From Pseudoxanthomonas sp. PXM01 (GTDB taxonomy: Bacteria; Pseudomonadota; Gammaproteobacteria; Xanthomonadales; Xanthomonadaceae), in assembly GCF_014851815.1 (NCBI RefSeq), contig NZ_JACVAJ010000002.1:1178001-1242000 (forward strand): a stretch of 64,000 nt of DNA, in the 5' to 3' direction. How positions within the stretch are numbered: position 1 is the stretch's first letter; each line of letters begins with the position of its first letter. This document shows positions 33,122-41,811 of this stretch, one piece after another. The translations under genes and the position numbers were made by a program. The notes beneath the pieces were generated by a model. The model was not told the DNA's origin and ran no database searches. It saw only the letters and a program-made list of their open reading frames with translations.

Positions 33122-34746
33122 TGGCGACGATGTGGCCACGGCTGCTCCCTGCCGCAATCCGCGCCGAGTCGCGCCGGGCGGCTGAGATCCGCGTGTTCGA
33201 TGCGCTGGCGGCGCAGCTCGGGCTTGGCTGGACGGTGTTCTACTCGCGCCCCTGGCTCGGCGAGACTGCTTCGGGCGCCGAGATCGATGGGGAGTCTGAC
33301 TTCGTCGTCGCACACCCCGATCATGGCGTGCTCTTCATCGAGGTAAAGGGTGGAGCGATCAGCTACGACCCCGCTACGGATCGCTGGACCAGCCGCGATC
33401 GCCACGGCATCAACCACACCATCAAGAACCCTGTCGAGCAGGCGTCGAAAAGCAAGCACGCGCTACTAAGAAAGGCGCAGGCCGAACGCGGGTGGCCACG
33501 CGGCCACTTCCGTTTCCGCCACGGCGTGATCTTTCCGGACGTCCAAGCTGTGCCGCAGCACATGGGCCCCGACAAACCGCGTGAGCTCTTCGCAACCCGC
33601 CCCGAACTCGAACACCTCGCCGACTGGGTCGCCCAGCGCCTATCGGGCGGCAATGATGACGCGCTCGGACCGCACGGCACGCGCGTGCTCGAACAGCTCC
33701 TAGCCCGCCCCATCCAGCTCCATTCGCCCCTCGCCTATTCCAGTGCGGATGATGACGAGGCTATCGAGAACCTCACGCCGCAGCAGTTCCATATCCTCAA
33801 CGCGTTCGAGGACCTGCGGCGCGTCGCCATCTCGGGCGGCGCCGGCACTGGCAAGACCGTGCTCGCCTGCGAGGACGCCCGCCGTCTCGCCGCAGCCGGG
33901 CAACGCACCCTCCTCACCTGCGGCTCAGCGCAGCTCGCCGAGCACATCAGGTTAGTGCTGCGCGATAGCGGCGTCGAGGTATCGACCTTTTCGGAACTGG
34001 CCAGGCACCTTGGCACCGAGGCTAGGATCCTGACGGGCGCGACCACGCCGCGCTCCGAGCAGCTTCCTGAGGTCGTGTTCGATAGCCTTGCCGCGCGGCC
34101 CGATCTCGCCTACGACGCAGTGGTGGTGGACGAGGCGCAGGACTTCACTCCGAGCACCTGGGTGTCCATCGATGCATTGGCGAGCCGGAGCGACGGGGCC
34201 ACCCTGCACGCCTACTTCGATAGCAATCAGCGGCTCTACGGCGAGCTGCGCAGCCACTTCGACGCCTACACACTCCTTCCGATCCGCCTGAGCCGGAACC
34301 TCCGCAACACCCAGAACATTCACGCTGCCACGCAGCGCTTCTATCGCGGCCCGGGGCTGATCGCAGATGGCCCCGTGGGCGCCGAGGTGCAGTGGCTCCC
34401 CTGCGACGACGGACAAATCGAGCGCACTACGCTCAACCAAGTGCGCCGGCTGATCAACGCCGAGGACGTCCTGCCCGGGGACATTGCCGTGCTGAGCCCG
34501 GGAAGTACATCTCTGACGGCGCTCGCTACGCCCCTGCGCGACCAAGTCTATGCCGGCCTCACACTCTCGACCATCGTCAACTTCAAGGGCCTTGAACGCC
34601 GCTTCGTGATCGTGCTCGCCACGCGCGATCTGTCTGACGTGCCTGAGCTGGCGTATGTGGCGCTGTCGCGAGCGCGGGTGCACCTGATGGCTGTGGGACC
34701 TGCCGAGGTTCTGGACTGGCTGAGGACGGACGCGCCGCGCGCGTAG
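33121..34746 (+). CDS. NERD-nuclease / UvrD-like helicase fusion
   Basis: 541 residues. N-terminal NERD (nuclease-related) domain about 10-130, with the nuclease core ESDFVVAHPDHGVLFIEVKGG: Asp60, and Glu74-x-Lys76 as the D...ExK triad. A superfamily 1 helicase domain follows: Walker A SGGAGTGKTVLACE (~238-251), VVVDEAQDF (~335-342), YFDSNQRLYGEL as motif III, STIVNFKGLERRFVIV and ELAYVALSRARVHL as V and VI. It ends the four-gene operon, coupled by a one-base stop/start overlap to DrmB. It could supply the nuclease activity that a DISARM system would otherwise draw from DrmC or elsewhere; this is inference. Confidence 0.87.
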   Translation: MATMWPRLLPAAIRAESRRAAEIRVFDALAAQLGLGWTVFYSRPWLGETASGAEIDGESDFVVAHPDHGVLFIEVKGGAISYDPATDRWTSRDRHGINHTIKNPVEQASKSKHALLRKAQAERGWPRGHFRFRHGVIFPDVQAVPQHMGPDKPRELFATRPELEHLADWVAQRLSGGNDDALGPHGTRVLEQLLARPIQLHSPLAYSSADDDEAIENLTPQQFHILNAFEDLRRVAISGGAGTGKTVLACEDARRLAAAGQRTLLTCGSAQLAEHIRLVLRDSGVEVSTFSELARHLGTEARILTGATTPRSEQLPEVVFDSLAARPDLAYDAVVVDEAQDFTPSTWVSIDALASRSDGATLHAYFDSNQRLYGELRSHFDAYTLLPIRLSRNLRNTQNIHAATQRFYRGPGLIADGPVGAEVQWLPCDDGQIERTTLNQVRRLINAEDVLPGDIAVLSPGSTSLTALATPLRDQVYAGLTLSTIVNFKGLERRFVIVLATRDLSDVPELAYVALSRARVHLMAVGPAEVLDWLRTDAPRA

Positions 34747-34964
34747 CCGCGCCGGATTGCTAGCTCTTTCTTGGATCAGGCTGATGGACAGAGGCATCGA
34801 GAAGCGCCGCATAGCCGGAGAAGCATGGTTTTCACGAGTATGCAGGCCAAGGTTGCCTTACAAGACGACACCATCTTCGCAGCGGCTAGCTCCCTGCGAG
34901 GTCGGCACACAGATCATGTTTTCCGTGAGCTTAAAATTGTCGCAAATAAATCGAAGGACTGGTC

Positions 34965-35846
34965 GTGGCCTTAAGCAAAGTAACTAAGAACCTGAGAGGT
35001 CATTCGGCCAAACACCGGAATCACACAGTTCCAAAAGCCCTTCTGAAACGCTGGATTACTGAATACAACGGCAAGAAGGGGCACTGGGTTCTCGATTGTC
35101 GGACCGGTCATATTGCATTTCATATCGGATCCGAGGCTTCCTTTGCAATAAGCGAGTTCCGCTACGTTCCTGTGCGAAAGACCGTCGGAAAAAAACCTTA
35201 CCGGGATGAGAGTCTTGAAGACTGGTTCTCTCAGGGCGAGAACGCCCTCGCGCGAATCACTGATCGCCTTCTTGAAAAGCAGCTACTTCCAAGTCATGGG
35301 AATGTTGTTGGTGATTTCATCCAGTCGGCAATTCTTCTTGGATTTCGAAGTGCCTACGAATACGAGATCCTTGCGAATGTCCTCACTTCGGCCGATCCAT
35401 CATTGGCGGAAGACGAGATTGGAAGGCTCGTGGTAGATCATTTCAGATCGACTTACGCTCATAAATTGGACCAATTTTCGAACTGGGACTACCAGGTAGT
35501 TCCAGCCCCGTCAGAGTCGCTCCTCGTCTGCGATCGTCCGATGTTCGATATGACAGTTCACCGCCTTGGACAGGAGATGCTGGTAATCCCGTTGGCACCC
35601 TCACTCATGCTGATCGCAACACCGCCTTCCGACCGCCTTCGCAAGGAACTGAGGTTCACTGTCTCAGACAAGACAACTTCTAAGATCGTCACTCTGACCA
35701 ATCACTTTACTGTCGAGCGCGCTCGACAGTTCGTCATTGGGCTCCCCGAGCAACTGGAGGAAGTACAACCTAGATTTGCGACGTCTTCTTTCAATCAAAG
35801 GAAGGCAACTGACCGTCTGGTGGTTGAAGACACTGGCCGTAAGTAG
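34965..35846 (+). CDS. DUF4238-like protein
   Basis: 293 residues; GTG start with AAGGA seven bases upstream. The beginning KHRNHTVPKALLKRWITE resembles the H-x-VPxxxLRxF opening of DUF4238 proteins, and the later LLVCDRPMF with VIPLAPSLMLIATPP resembles their conserved strand pair. Those proteins are common in variable and defence regions and are of unknown function. No signal peptide. Codon use is more A/T rich than in the DrmA operon, and the 218 bases before it hold no gene, so it may be a separate transcription unit. Confidence 0.6.
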   Translation: MALSKVTKNLRGHSAKHRNHTVPKALLKRWITEYNGKKGHWVLDCRTGHIAFHIGSEASFAISEFRYVPVRKTVGKKPYRDESLEDWFSQGENALARITDRLLEKQLLPSHGNVVGDFIQSAILLGFRSAYEYEILANVLTSADPSLAEDEIGRLVVDHFRSTYAHKLDQFSNWDYQVVPAPSESLLVCDRPMFDMTVHRLGQEMLVIPLAPSLMLIATPPSDRLRKELRFTVSDKTTSKIVTLTNHFTVERARQFVIGLPEQLEEVQPRFATSSFNQRKATDRLVVEDTGRK

Positions 35847-36387
35847 GAGATAAGCCACCAACGGGCCAAGAAGAAGCGCCGCCCCAAAGCCGCTCACCAA
35901 GATGGCGCGCGGCAACCAGAGCGGGCTGCGATTGCCGCCCAGCCCGCTGCAACGCGACCAGATCGTACAGGCACTAAACGAGCGTGGCATCGGATTCATC
36001 CGCGACGCCGTCCATTGTGTCCCGGTCCTTCCTGATGATCGGCGCCGGGCAGAGGGCTTCACGAGACGGGACAGCCGCCTGGCCGATAGCGGAACACACG
36101 CCAGCGCCATATCAGGCCCTAGGATCAGCCGGCGGCGGTGACTCGGTCTTCGCCGCCGCCGGCGGCGATGCAGCCGCTTCCCCATCCTGCAACGCTGGTG
36201 GCCGAAGGATGCGAATGGTTTCGTCGGCCAGCGAGAGGTCAACGCTACCGCGAACCATCGGCACGAACCACAGCGCCGCGGCGACCAGCAGCGCTACGGC
36301 AAGACTGGCCACGCCATCGGCGCCATCAAAGTACGGGGTCTTCGGCAGCAGAACGGCGATATCAAAGAGACCCGCAACGCCTACCAA
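35847..36387. other. recombination scar with gene fragments
   Basis: 540 bases with no intact gene. On the minus strand there are two hydrophobic fragments in different frames: one near 35846-35960 (AILVSGFGAALLLGPLVAY) and one from ~36387 to 36112 described separately. The right edge coincides with the start of a truncated DUF3800 gene. The base composition is again GC rich, unlike the DUF4238-like gene before it, so this looks like a block of foreign or chromosomal DNA joined into the island. Confidence 0.5.
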
Positions 36388-36395
36388 GAACGTCT
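36112..36395 (-). pseudogene. membrane-protein fragment, cation-efflux-like
   Basis: A ~91-residue open frame with two membrane-like segments. The text FLVGVAGLFDIAVL, TPYFDGADGVASLAVALLV and FVPMVRGSVDLSLADE follows the pattern of transmembrane helices 5-6 of cation-diffusion-facilitator transporters (small residue, ...yFDgxxSlxxgllL...). A stop codon lies just upstream in frame, at the junction with the DUF3800 fragment, and the rest of such a transporter is absent. A Pro/Ala tail ends the frame. The assignment is tentative. Confidence 0.3.
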
Positions 36396-37219
36396 CTTAC
36401 CTGGCATTCCTAGAGCAGTTGCGCTCGCTGGACGGAACGCTTTACTGCGCCGCGGTCGATATTGGAACCCTGACCGTGGCAGACGTTTCGTATCATCACC
36501 AGCAGCAGGTCGATTGTCTCAATGAGCATATCCCCAGGATAAGACACCCAGATGGTCGGGCGGGACATCAACATGCAGCCGATCGTTTCGCCAGCCTTTC
36601 ACCTCAGCTCTATCTCCAGATCGTATGCCAGTACAACCTGGTGTTTAGCCTGCTAACGCGGTCTTTGCTGTACTACGTACAGCGAGTACCCGCCACGCTG
36701 AGCCGGTTCAGATGGAGAATCGACCAGAAGCATCGGGGAAGCTCCGTGTTCGATGAGTCGTTCCGAGCCCTCGCCCCGTCCTTCATGCAGAGCTATTCCA
36801 TCGACAGCCCGCAACCAATGCTGCGTGGCGCGAACTATCAGCATTTCGAACGCTTCGCTTTCAAAGACGGTCCGCCCACTTACCTGCGGGACGAATATGG
36901 CATCGAAGTCGAGAGCGGATTCGACGTACGTCTTGTTATGAGCGAGGACTTCTCTTTCGTTGACTCGAAGCAGAATCTTGGCGTGCAGATCGCGGACCTT
37001 CTCGCATCCGGCCTCCGCCGTTGCTTGCGCGCTGGATTCTCTAGAAACGAGAAGATTTCACAATTGCTCGGCAGCCTGATGGTGCAAGCAGAGAACAATT
37101 CTCCCCCACTGACCCTGGTCACGATTGCAAACCCAGTGACAGCTCCGCCCGAGGTGTCGAGAGCGGTCCACCAAATGCAACGCGCCTGCCGCCCTATGGT
37201 TCGCCGGAACAGGCGATGA
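36388..37219 (+). pseudogene. DUF3800 protein lacking its N-terminus
   Basis: From about SYLAFLEQLRSLDG (36394) the frame has protein-like sequence to the stop, including the C-terminal DUF3800 signature SFVDSKQNLGVQIADLLASGL. DUF3800 proteins normally begin with a short strand ending in DESG, carrying an acidic catalytic residue; this part, perhaps 60-70 residues, is missing and is replaced by GC-rich sequence of a different gene. The frame is open further upstream (to 35984), but this extension is antisense to the membrane fragment and not family-like. The protein is therefore probably inactive. Confidence 0.65.
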
Positions 37220-37282
37220 TCGGTCCAGGCACACAGATCAGCCGTACCCTGACAACGACTCAAGCCCTTACCCTCCAAGTTT

Positions 37283-38308
37283 ATGACCACGAAACACAGG
37301 ATCCTCACTGCCTACTCTGGCACCACCTACCGGGATGCGCTCCTCTCGATGCGCGGTCATCAGCTGACGATCGTATCGGCCTTCGGAAAGTCTACGGATG
37401 AGATTTTCCTTCTTAGGACACTGGCCGAACAGAACCGCAGGCTTACCTTCATTGTTGGCACGCAAAACTGCTTCACTAGCCCCGAGTTCATCGAGGCTGG
37501 CGCGAAGCTCGCGGCAGAACTCAAGAACTTCGAGTTCGTGGTCGACTTTCGGGTGCCCGACAGCATTCACCACAAGCTGACGTTAATCTCGCCCGGCACC
37601 GTGATCCTGGGAAGCTCCAACTTCACGAAGAGAGGTCTCGGCGGACAGACGGACCTTATGGGGACGTTCGCGGACGCGGACATGTTTGCGTCCGTGACAA
37701 CTGATCTGAAACGAATTAGGAGACAGGTTGGCGTACTGGCCGCGGGTGCGAGTGGCTTCGATGCCGCCTTAAGGCATTACAGGAAGAAAGCCCTGGCCGT
37801 TGGCGCCATCGAGCACCAGAAGCGGATTGCTGGAGCAAACACCAACCCCTTCAAGAGGGGCACCACCAAAAATGTAACTCTCTCGCAATGGCTGATATCG
37901 GACGAAGCGACGCCGCTTTGGGCTTTCGCCTATACGAGGGACCTCGATCCGGAAGAGAAGACTGCCGCAAAGGAGATCCGAGCTGAGAAATCACTCGGCC
38001 GTGGCACAGGGTCACTGACCACCTATAGCCCAGAAGGCAAGGTGTTTGATGGTCTATTCCTGGATGTGAGTTGTATCGTGGCCAAGAGGCCGAGGATCTG
38101 GCCCTCCAAGGTCGTCACATCCGGGGAGTTCCGCGGTACCAGGATTGTTTTCGGGAAGCGACAGCCCGCCAATGCCTTCGGCTTTGTGGCGACTCCGGAG
38201 GAGATCAAGAAGTTGGCCGACCTTGCGCTTAGGTACTCGGAGAGCTGGCTGACCGTCGCGCAGATGCGAAAGGCGCTCGGCATAACCGGCCCTACCCCTC
38301 TCCAGTGA
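37283..38308 (+). CDS. phospholipase-D-like domain protein, DrmC candidate
   Basis: 341 residues. The first ~160 residues form a PLD-like domain: RDALLSMRGHQLTIVSAFG, RRLTFIVGTQNCF, and the half-site IHHKLTLI ... VILGSSNFTKRG (His, Lys and GSxN of one HKD motif; the usual Asp four residues after Lys is replaced). A single half-site implies a dimeric active site. The rest, ~170 residues, is a separate basic domain with no name. In DISARM, DrmC is a PLD-domain protein; this one is longer, separated from DrmB by three genes, and may belong to another pair with the broken DUF3800 gene. ATG at 37283 lacks a good ribosome site. Confidence 0.7.
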   Translation: MTTKHRILTAYSGTTYRDALLSMRGHQLTIVSAFGKSTDEIFLLRTLAEQNRRLTFIVGTQNCFTSPEFIEAGAKLAAELKNFEFVVDFRVPDSIHHKLTLISPGTVILGSSNFTKRGLGGQTDLMGTFADADMFASVTTDLKRIRRQVGVLAAGASGFDAALRHYRKKALAVGAIEHQKRIAGANTNPFKRGTTKNVTLSQWLISDEATPLWAFAYTRDLDPEEKTAAKEIRAEKSLGRGTGSLTTYSPEGKVFDGLFLDVSCIVAKRPRIWPSKVVTSGEFRGTRIVFGKRQPANAFGFVATPEEIKKLADLALRYSESWLTVAQMRKALGITGPTPLQ

Positions 38309-38504
38309 AGCGTGTAGTTGGAGCTCGATCGCCAGCGCTTCAGCGGAAGTTTGGGATGGATTGCTCCCTCACCAGGTCCATTCTCAAGCACCAATTTCCT
38401 GACGGTAACGTGGACGGTAACTAAGAAATTTCAGATCCGCTGAATTCTTACATTTCAGCATCTTGACGGATCTTTGTGGGAGCACCCATACCACCACCGC
38501 GGAA

Positions 38505-38538
38505 CCGCAAAAACCCCATGATTTCCGTGGGGTTTTTT
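38505..38538. terminator. bidirectional terminator at the right edge of the island
   Basis: AAAAACCCCA (38509-38518) pairs with TGGGGTTTTT (38528-38537) around a 9-base loop, with T runs in both directions. It can end transcripts from the PLD-like gene and from the histidine kinase gene facing it. In the rest of the 38309-38651 gap I see no gene; the bases before the hairpin may include the element attachment site. Confidence 0.8.
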
Positions 38539-38651
38539 GTTGCCCGGTATCCTCACGGCCTGCCCATCGGGATGGAGCGGGATCCGCCGCCGGCCCGCCA
38601 CGGCACTGTCTTAAGAAGCCGAACACCCCTGCCCGACATGCAGGTGTCGCA

Positions 38652-41600
38652 TCAGCCGCGCCAGAATCCCTTGAACAGCCCGCGCAGCCGACGCCAACGC
38701 ACGGGGGGCGGTTCGCCGCGATAGGCCATGTCGCCAGGGACGCGCAGCGCCATCTCGGTACCTTCGCCGCTGGCCGAGCGCACATGGAATGTCGCGCCAA
38801 CACGCTCCGCGCGCTCACGCATGCCCGACAGGCCCCAATGCCCGTGGCGCCCGCCTGCCTGCAGCACTTCATTCGGCACGCCGACGCCATCATCCCGCAC
38901 GCGTACCTGCAGATCTTCCGTCGCATAGACCAGTTCGACCTCAACGCGTCCGGCGCGCGCATGCTGGAATGCGTTGAGCACGGCTTCGCGGGCTATGCGG
39001 TAGATCTCGTCGCACACCAGTACGTCCAGATCACGGACGGTCCCTTCCGCGGTCAACCGGAACTCGACCGGGTAGTCCGTTGCCAGCTCTTGCCCCAGTT
39101 CCGCGAGCATGTCCGGCAAGCGCCCCAACGGCTGCGCCCGGCGCAGGTCCAGCACGCGGCTGCGCGCCTCTCCCATCACGTCGTCGGCACGCTGGAGCAC
39201 CCGCTCCATCGCGGCATGCGAAGGCGCTTCCCGGCCAAGCGATTCGGCCACGGCATGGAAGCGCAGGATCAGCCCCTGCACGCTCTGCAGCAGGGTGTCG
39301 TGCAGCTCGCGCGCGATGCGCTCGCGTTCGCGATGCCGTTCCTGCAGGCGCTCGCGGATCTGCGCGGACAGGTGGCGCAGACGCAGCAGGTAGGCGATCC
39401 ACAGCAACGATGCGCCCAGCACGACGCAGAGCACCAGGAACCAGGGCGTCTGGTAGTAGCGCGGCGCGATGGTGATGGACAGCGAGGCGCCGGTGTCGTT
39501 CCACACACCGTCGTTGTTGGCCGCGATCACCCGGAAGGTGTACGTGCCGGGACCGGGGTCGTTGTAGAAGGCGGTGCGCCGGGTGCCCGCGTCCTGCCAG
39601 TCATCGTCGTGCCCGTCGAGCCTGTACCGGAAGCGCACGCGTTCCGGAATGGACAGGCTGAGCCCGGTATAGTCGATCTGCAGGTTTCGCGTGCCAGGCG
39701 GCAGACGCACCGCACCGCCGCGCGCGCGGTGCAACCGATCGTCCGCCATAAGCGAGAGGATTTCCACGGGCGGTGGAAGCGTGTTCCGACGAATCAGTGC
39801 GGGATCGATCGCGACCACGCCGCTGGTCGTCGCGAACCACAGCCGGCCGTCGCGTCCTTCCGCCGCGGTGGGAATCGGCCGGAACTGCGCCGGCACGCCC
39901 GGCATGCCGTCGAGGAAATCGAACTGCTCGTACGTCGGCGCGTCACCCGCCAGCAGGCGCGCCACGTCCTCCGCCACCAGATGGAGGACGCCCTGTGCTC
40001 CGTTCAACCACAGGTTGCCGGCTCGCGACTCGATGATGCCGGTGATGCCACGGAACGGACTTTCTGCCGGCAGCGGGAGCGTGCGCATCCTGCCGTTGGC
40101 GTAGTACGCCAGCCCACGCTCGCCGCCGATCCAGATGCCCGACCGTCCTTCCGTCAACGCGGTGACATTGCCGATGGACAGGCCGTCGGCGTGTCCGATG
40201 GGCTGTATGGCGTCGCCGCGCATCACCGCGATCTGGCTGCGCGCATACCCCAGCCACATCGCGCCGTCGCGTGCCGCCAGCATCACCAGCGGCGACGAAC
40301 CCGCCGGCAGACCCTTCCGTCCGCGCAGCTGCTGCCAGCGGCCGTCCGCCAATCGATGGATGCCGGGCGTGTTCAACGACACCCACAGCACGCCTTTCGC
40401 ATCGTGCGCGATGGCCTGCACACCCGAGTATCCCGACACTGGCAGCGGCGTGACCGGCGTGAGCCTCCGGTCGCGCCATGTCCAGAGCCCACCGGGACCT
40501 CCCAGCCACACGGTGCCGTCGCGATCGCGCTGCGCGGCCGTCAACGGTGGCGGCAGATCGAGGTATTCCACCCGGCTGCCGTCGAGCTCCATCAGCGGGC
40601 GATTGCGACTACCCGCCAGCACGCTGCCGTCGGATGCAGCCACGATGGCGAAATCCTGTGCGCCGTCGGGCAGCAGCGCCGGGATGACGTTGGTGTGGCG
40701 GAAGCGGTCCAGCCCATGACTGCTGCCCACCCAGATCGTGCCCTCGCGGTCCTCCAGCACCGGCAGCAGGTAGTCGGCGCTCAGGCCATCGTCCTGCCGG
40801 AACTGCTCGAACGCATCGCCGCCGGCTCCCGTACGCACGGGCCGCATGGGGTGGGCGAGGCGACGAACGCCCTCGCCCATCGTGGTGGCCCACAACGTCC
40901 CGTCGCGGTCGAACAGCAGGCTCGCCGATGGCGCCGTCAGCGTGTCCGTGGATACCGCCCCGTCGATCGGCAGCTGACGCACGCCGCGCTCGTTCTCGGC
41001 GACCCACAGGCCGCCATCGGGCGCCTGTGCGATCTGGCTGATCCGGCCCGTCGGCAGGTCCAGCGTCTCGAAGGTCCGCGCGCCTTTCCGCAGACGCGCG
41101 ATCGCCGTATCCGTCGCCAGCCACAGCGTGCCGTCCCGGTCGGCGAATACGGTGCGCGCCTGCGAACCGGGGACGCGCCACGTCGGCTCGACGCGATGCC
41201 AGCGGCCGTCGCGGAGGTACACCAGCCCACTGAAGGTGGCCGCCCACAGGCGGCCGTCCGGACCATGCGCGAAACGGAACACCGTGCTCGTGGGCAGGCC
41301 CTGCGCCTCCCCGAAATGCGTCAGGCGGTCATCGCGCAGGAAACTGACCGCGCCGTACCGGAAGCCGATCCACAACCCGCCATCCGCGGTGGCATGGAGG
41401 GTGGAAATGCTGGTAGCCGGGAACGACTGGCCCTCCACCGGCGCGTAACGCTCGAAGTGCACCCCATCGAAGCGGAACAGCCCCACCTGCGTGGCGAGCC
41501 AGAGATAGCCATCCGTGGTCTGGGCCAACGCGGTGATCTGCCCCGGCGCACCTTCCTTGACGGTCCATGCGGTGTGGTGGAACTGGGCGATCCGGCGCTG

Positions 41601-41762
41601 CGGATCGAGCGCCTGCGCGACATGGCAGAGCAGCAGCAGGCACACGCCGGCGAGCCACCTGTGCAGGTGTCCGGTGCTTCCGACCGCCTTCGCGCACGCA
41701 CTCGCCAACCCGCCCCCTTCGGCACACCGTCGACCCGCTGTTGCGCACCGACCCTCCCCCAA
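38652..41762 (-). CDS. beta-propeller sensor histidine kinase
   Basis: 1036 residues. A signal segment (LAGVCLLLLCHVAQA) precedes ~600 residues of two-component-regulator propeller repeats (repeated D-G-xLWxA/G, e.g. TTDGYLWLATQ, DRDGTLWLATD, EGTIWVGSS). A Y_Y_Y domain follows (~665-768, FRYRLDGHDDDWQDAG), then one membrane helix (~773-793) and a HisKA_3/HATPase kinase with phospho-His 821 in ARELHDTLLQSVQGL and a C-terminal GHWGLSGMRERAER. The N-terminal start at TTG 41762 is uncertain; a later start near 41708 is possible. It senses a periplasmic ligand and should phosphorylate a NarL-type regulator; the one at 48.2-48.9 kb is the nearest. Many such kinases in this family monitor glycans, but the ligand is unknown. 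Confidence 0.9.
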   Translation of the reverse strand: MGEGRCATAGRRCAEGGGLASACAKAVGSTGHLHRWLAGVCLLLLCHVAQALDPQRRIAQFHHTAWTVKEGAPGQITALAQTTDGYLWLATQVGLFRFDGVHFERYAPVEGQSFPATSISTLHATADGGLWIGFRYGAVSFLRDDRLTHFGEAQGLPTSTVFRFAHGPDGRLWAATFSGLVYLRDGRWHRVEPTWRVPGSQARTVFADRDGTLWLATDTAIARLRKGARTFETLDLPTGRISQIAQAPDGGLWVAENERGVRQLPIDGAVSTDTLTAPSASLLFDRDGTLWATTMGEGVRRLAHPMRPVRTGAGGDAFEQFRQDDGLSADYLLPVLEDREGTIWVGSSHGLDRFRHTNVIPALLPDGAQDFAIVAASDGSVLAGSRNRPLMELDGSRVEYLDLPPPLTAAQRDRDGTVWLGGPGGLWTWRDRRLTPVTPLPVSGYSGVQAIAHDAKGVLWVSLNTPGIHRLADGRWQQLRGRKGLPAGSSPLVMLAARDGAMWLGYARSQIAVMRGDAIQPIGHADGLSIGNVTALTEGRSGIWIGGERGLAYYANGRMRTLPLPAESPFRGITGIIESRAGNLWLNGAQGVLHLVAEDVARLLAGDAPTYEQFDFLDGMPGVPAQFRPIPTAAEGRDGRLWFATTSGVVAIDPALIRRNTLPPPVEILSLMADDRLHRARGGAVRLPPGTRNLQIDYTGLSLSIPERVRFRYRLDGHDDDWQDAGTRRTAFYNDPGPGTYTFRVIAANNDGVWNDTGASLSITIAPRYYQTPWFLVLCVVLGASLLWIAYLLRLRHLSAQIRERLQERHRERERIARELHDTLLQSVQGLILRFHAVAESLGREAPSHAAMERVLQRADDVMGEARSRVLDLRRAQPLGRLPDMLAELGQELATDYPVEFRLTAEGTVRDLDVLVCDEIYRIAREAVLNAFQHARAGRVEVELVYATEDLQVRVRDDGVGVPNEVLQAGGRHGHWGLSGMRERAERVGATFHVRSASGEGTEMALRVPGDMAYRGEPPPVRWRRLRGLFKGFWRG

Positions 41763-41811
41763 GGCATGCGATGCGTGCGATTACTTTAACCGAGCAGCGC
41801 GCCGGCATGAC

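Noticed and set aside
35984-36387. Upstream part of the 411-codon frame leading into DUF3800
   Set aside because: Antisense to a membrane-like fragment and unlike any DUF3800 N-terminus; only the part from ~36388 is supported.
38463-41789. 1108-codon open frame on the plus strand
   Set aside because: Antisense shadow of the propeller histidine kinase; its translation is rich in Arg, His and Gln without domain pattern, and the opposite strand has clear kinase motifs.
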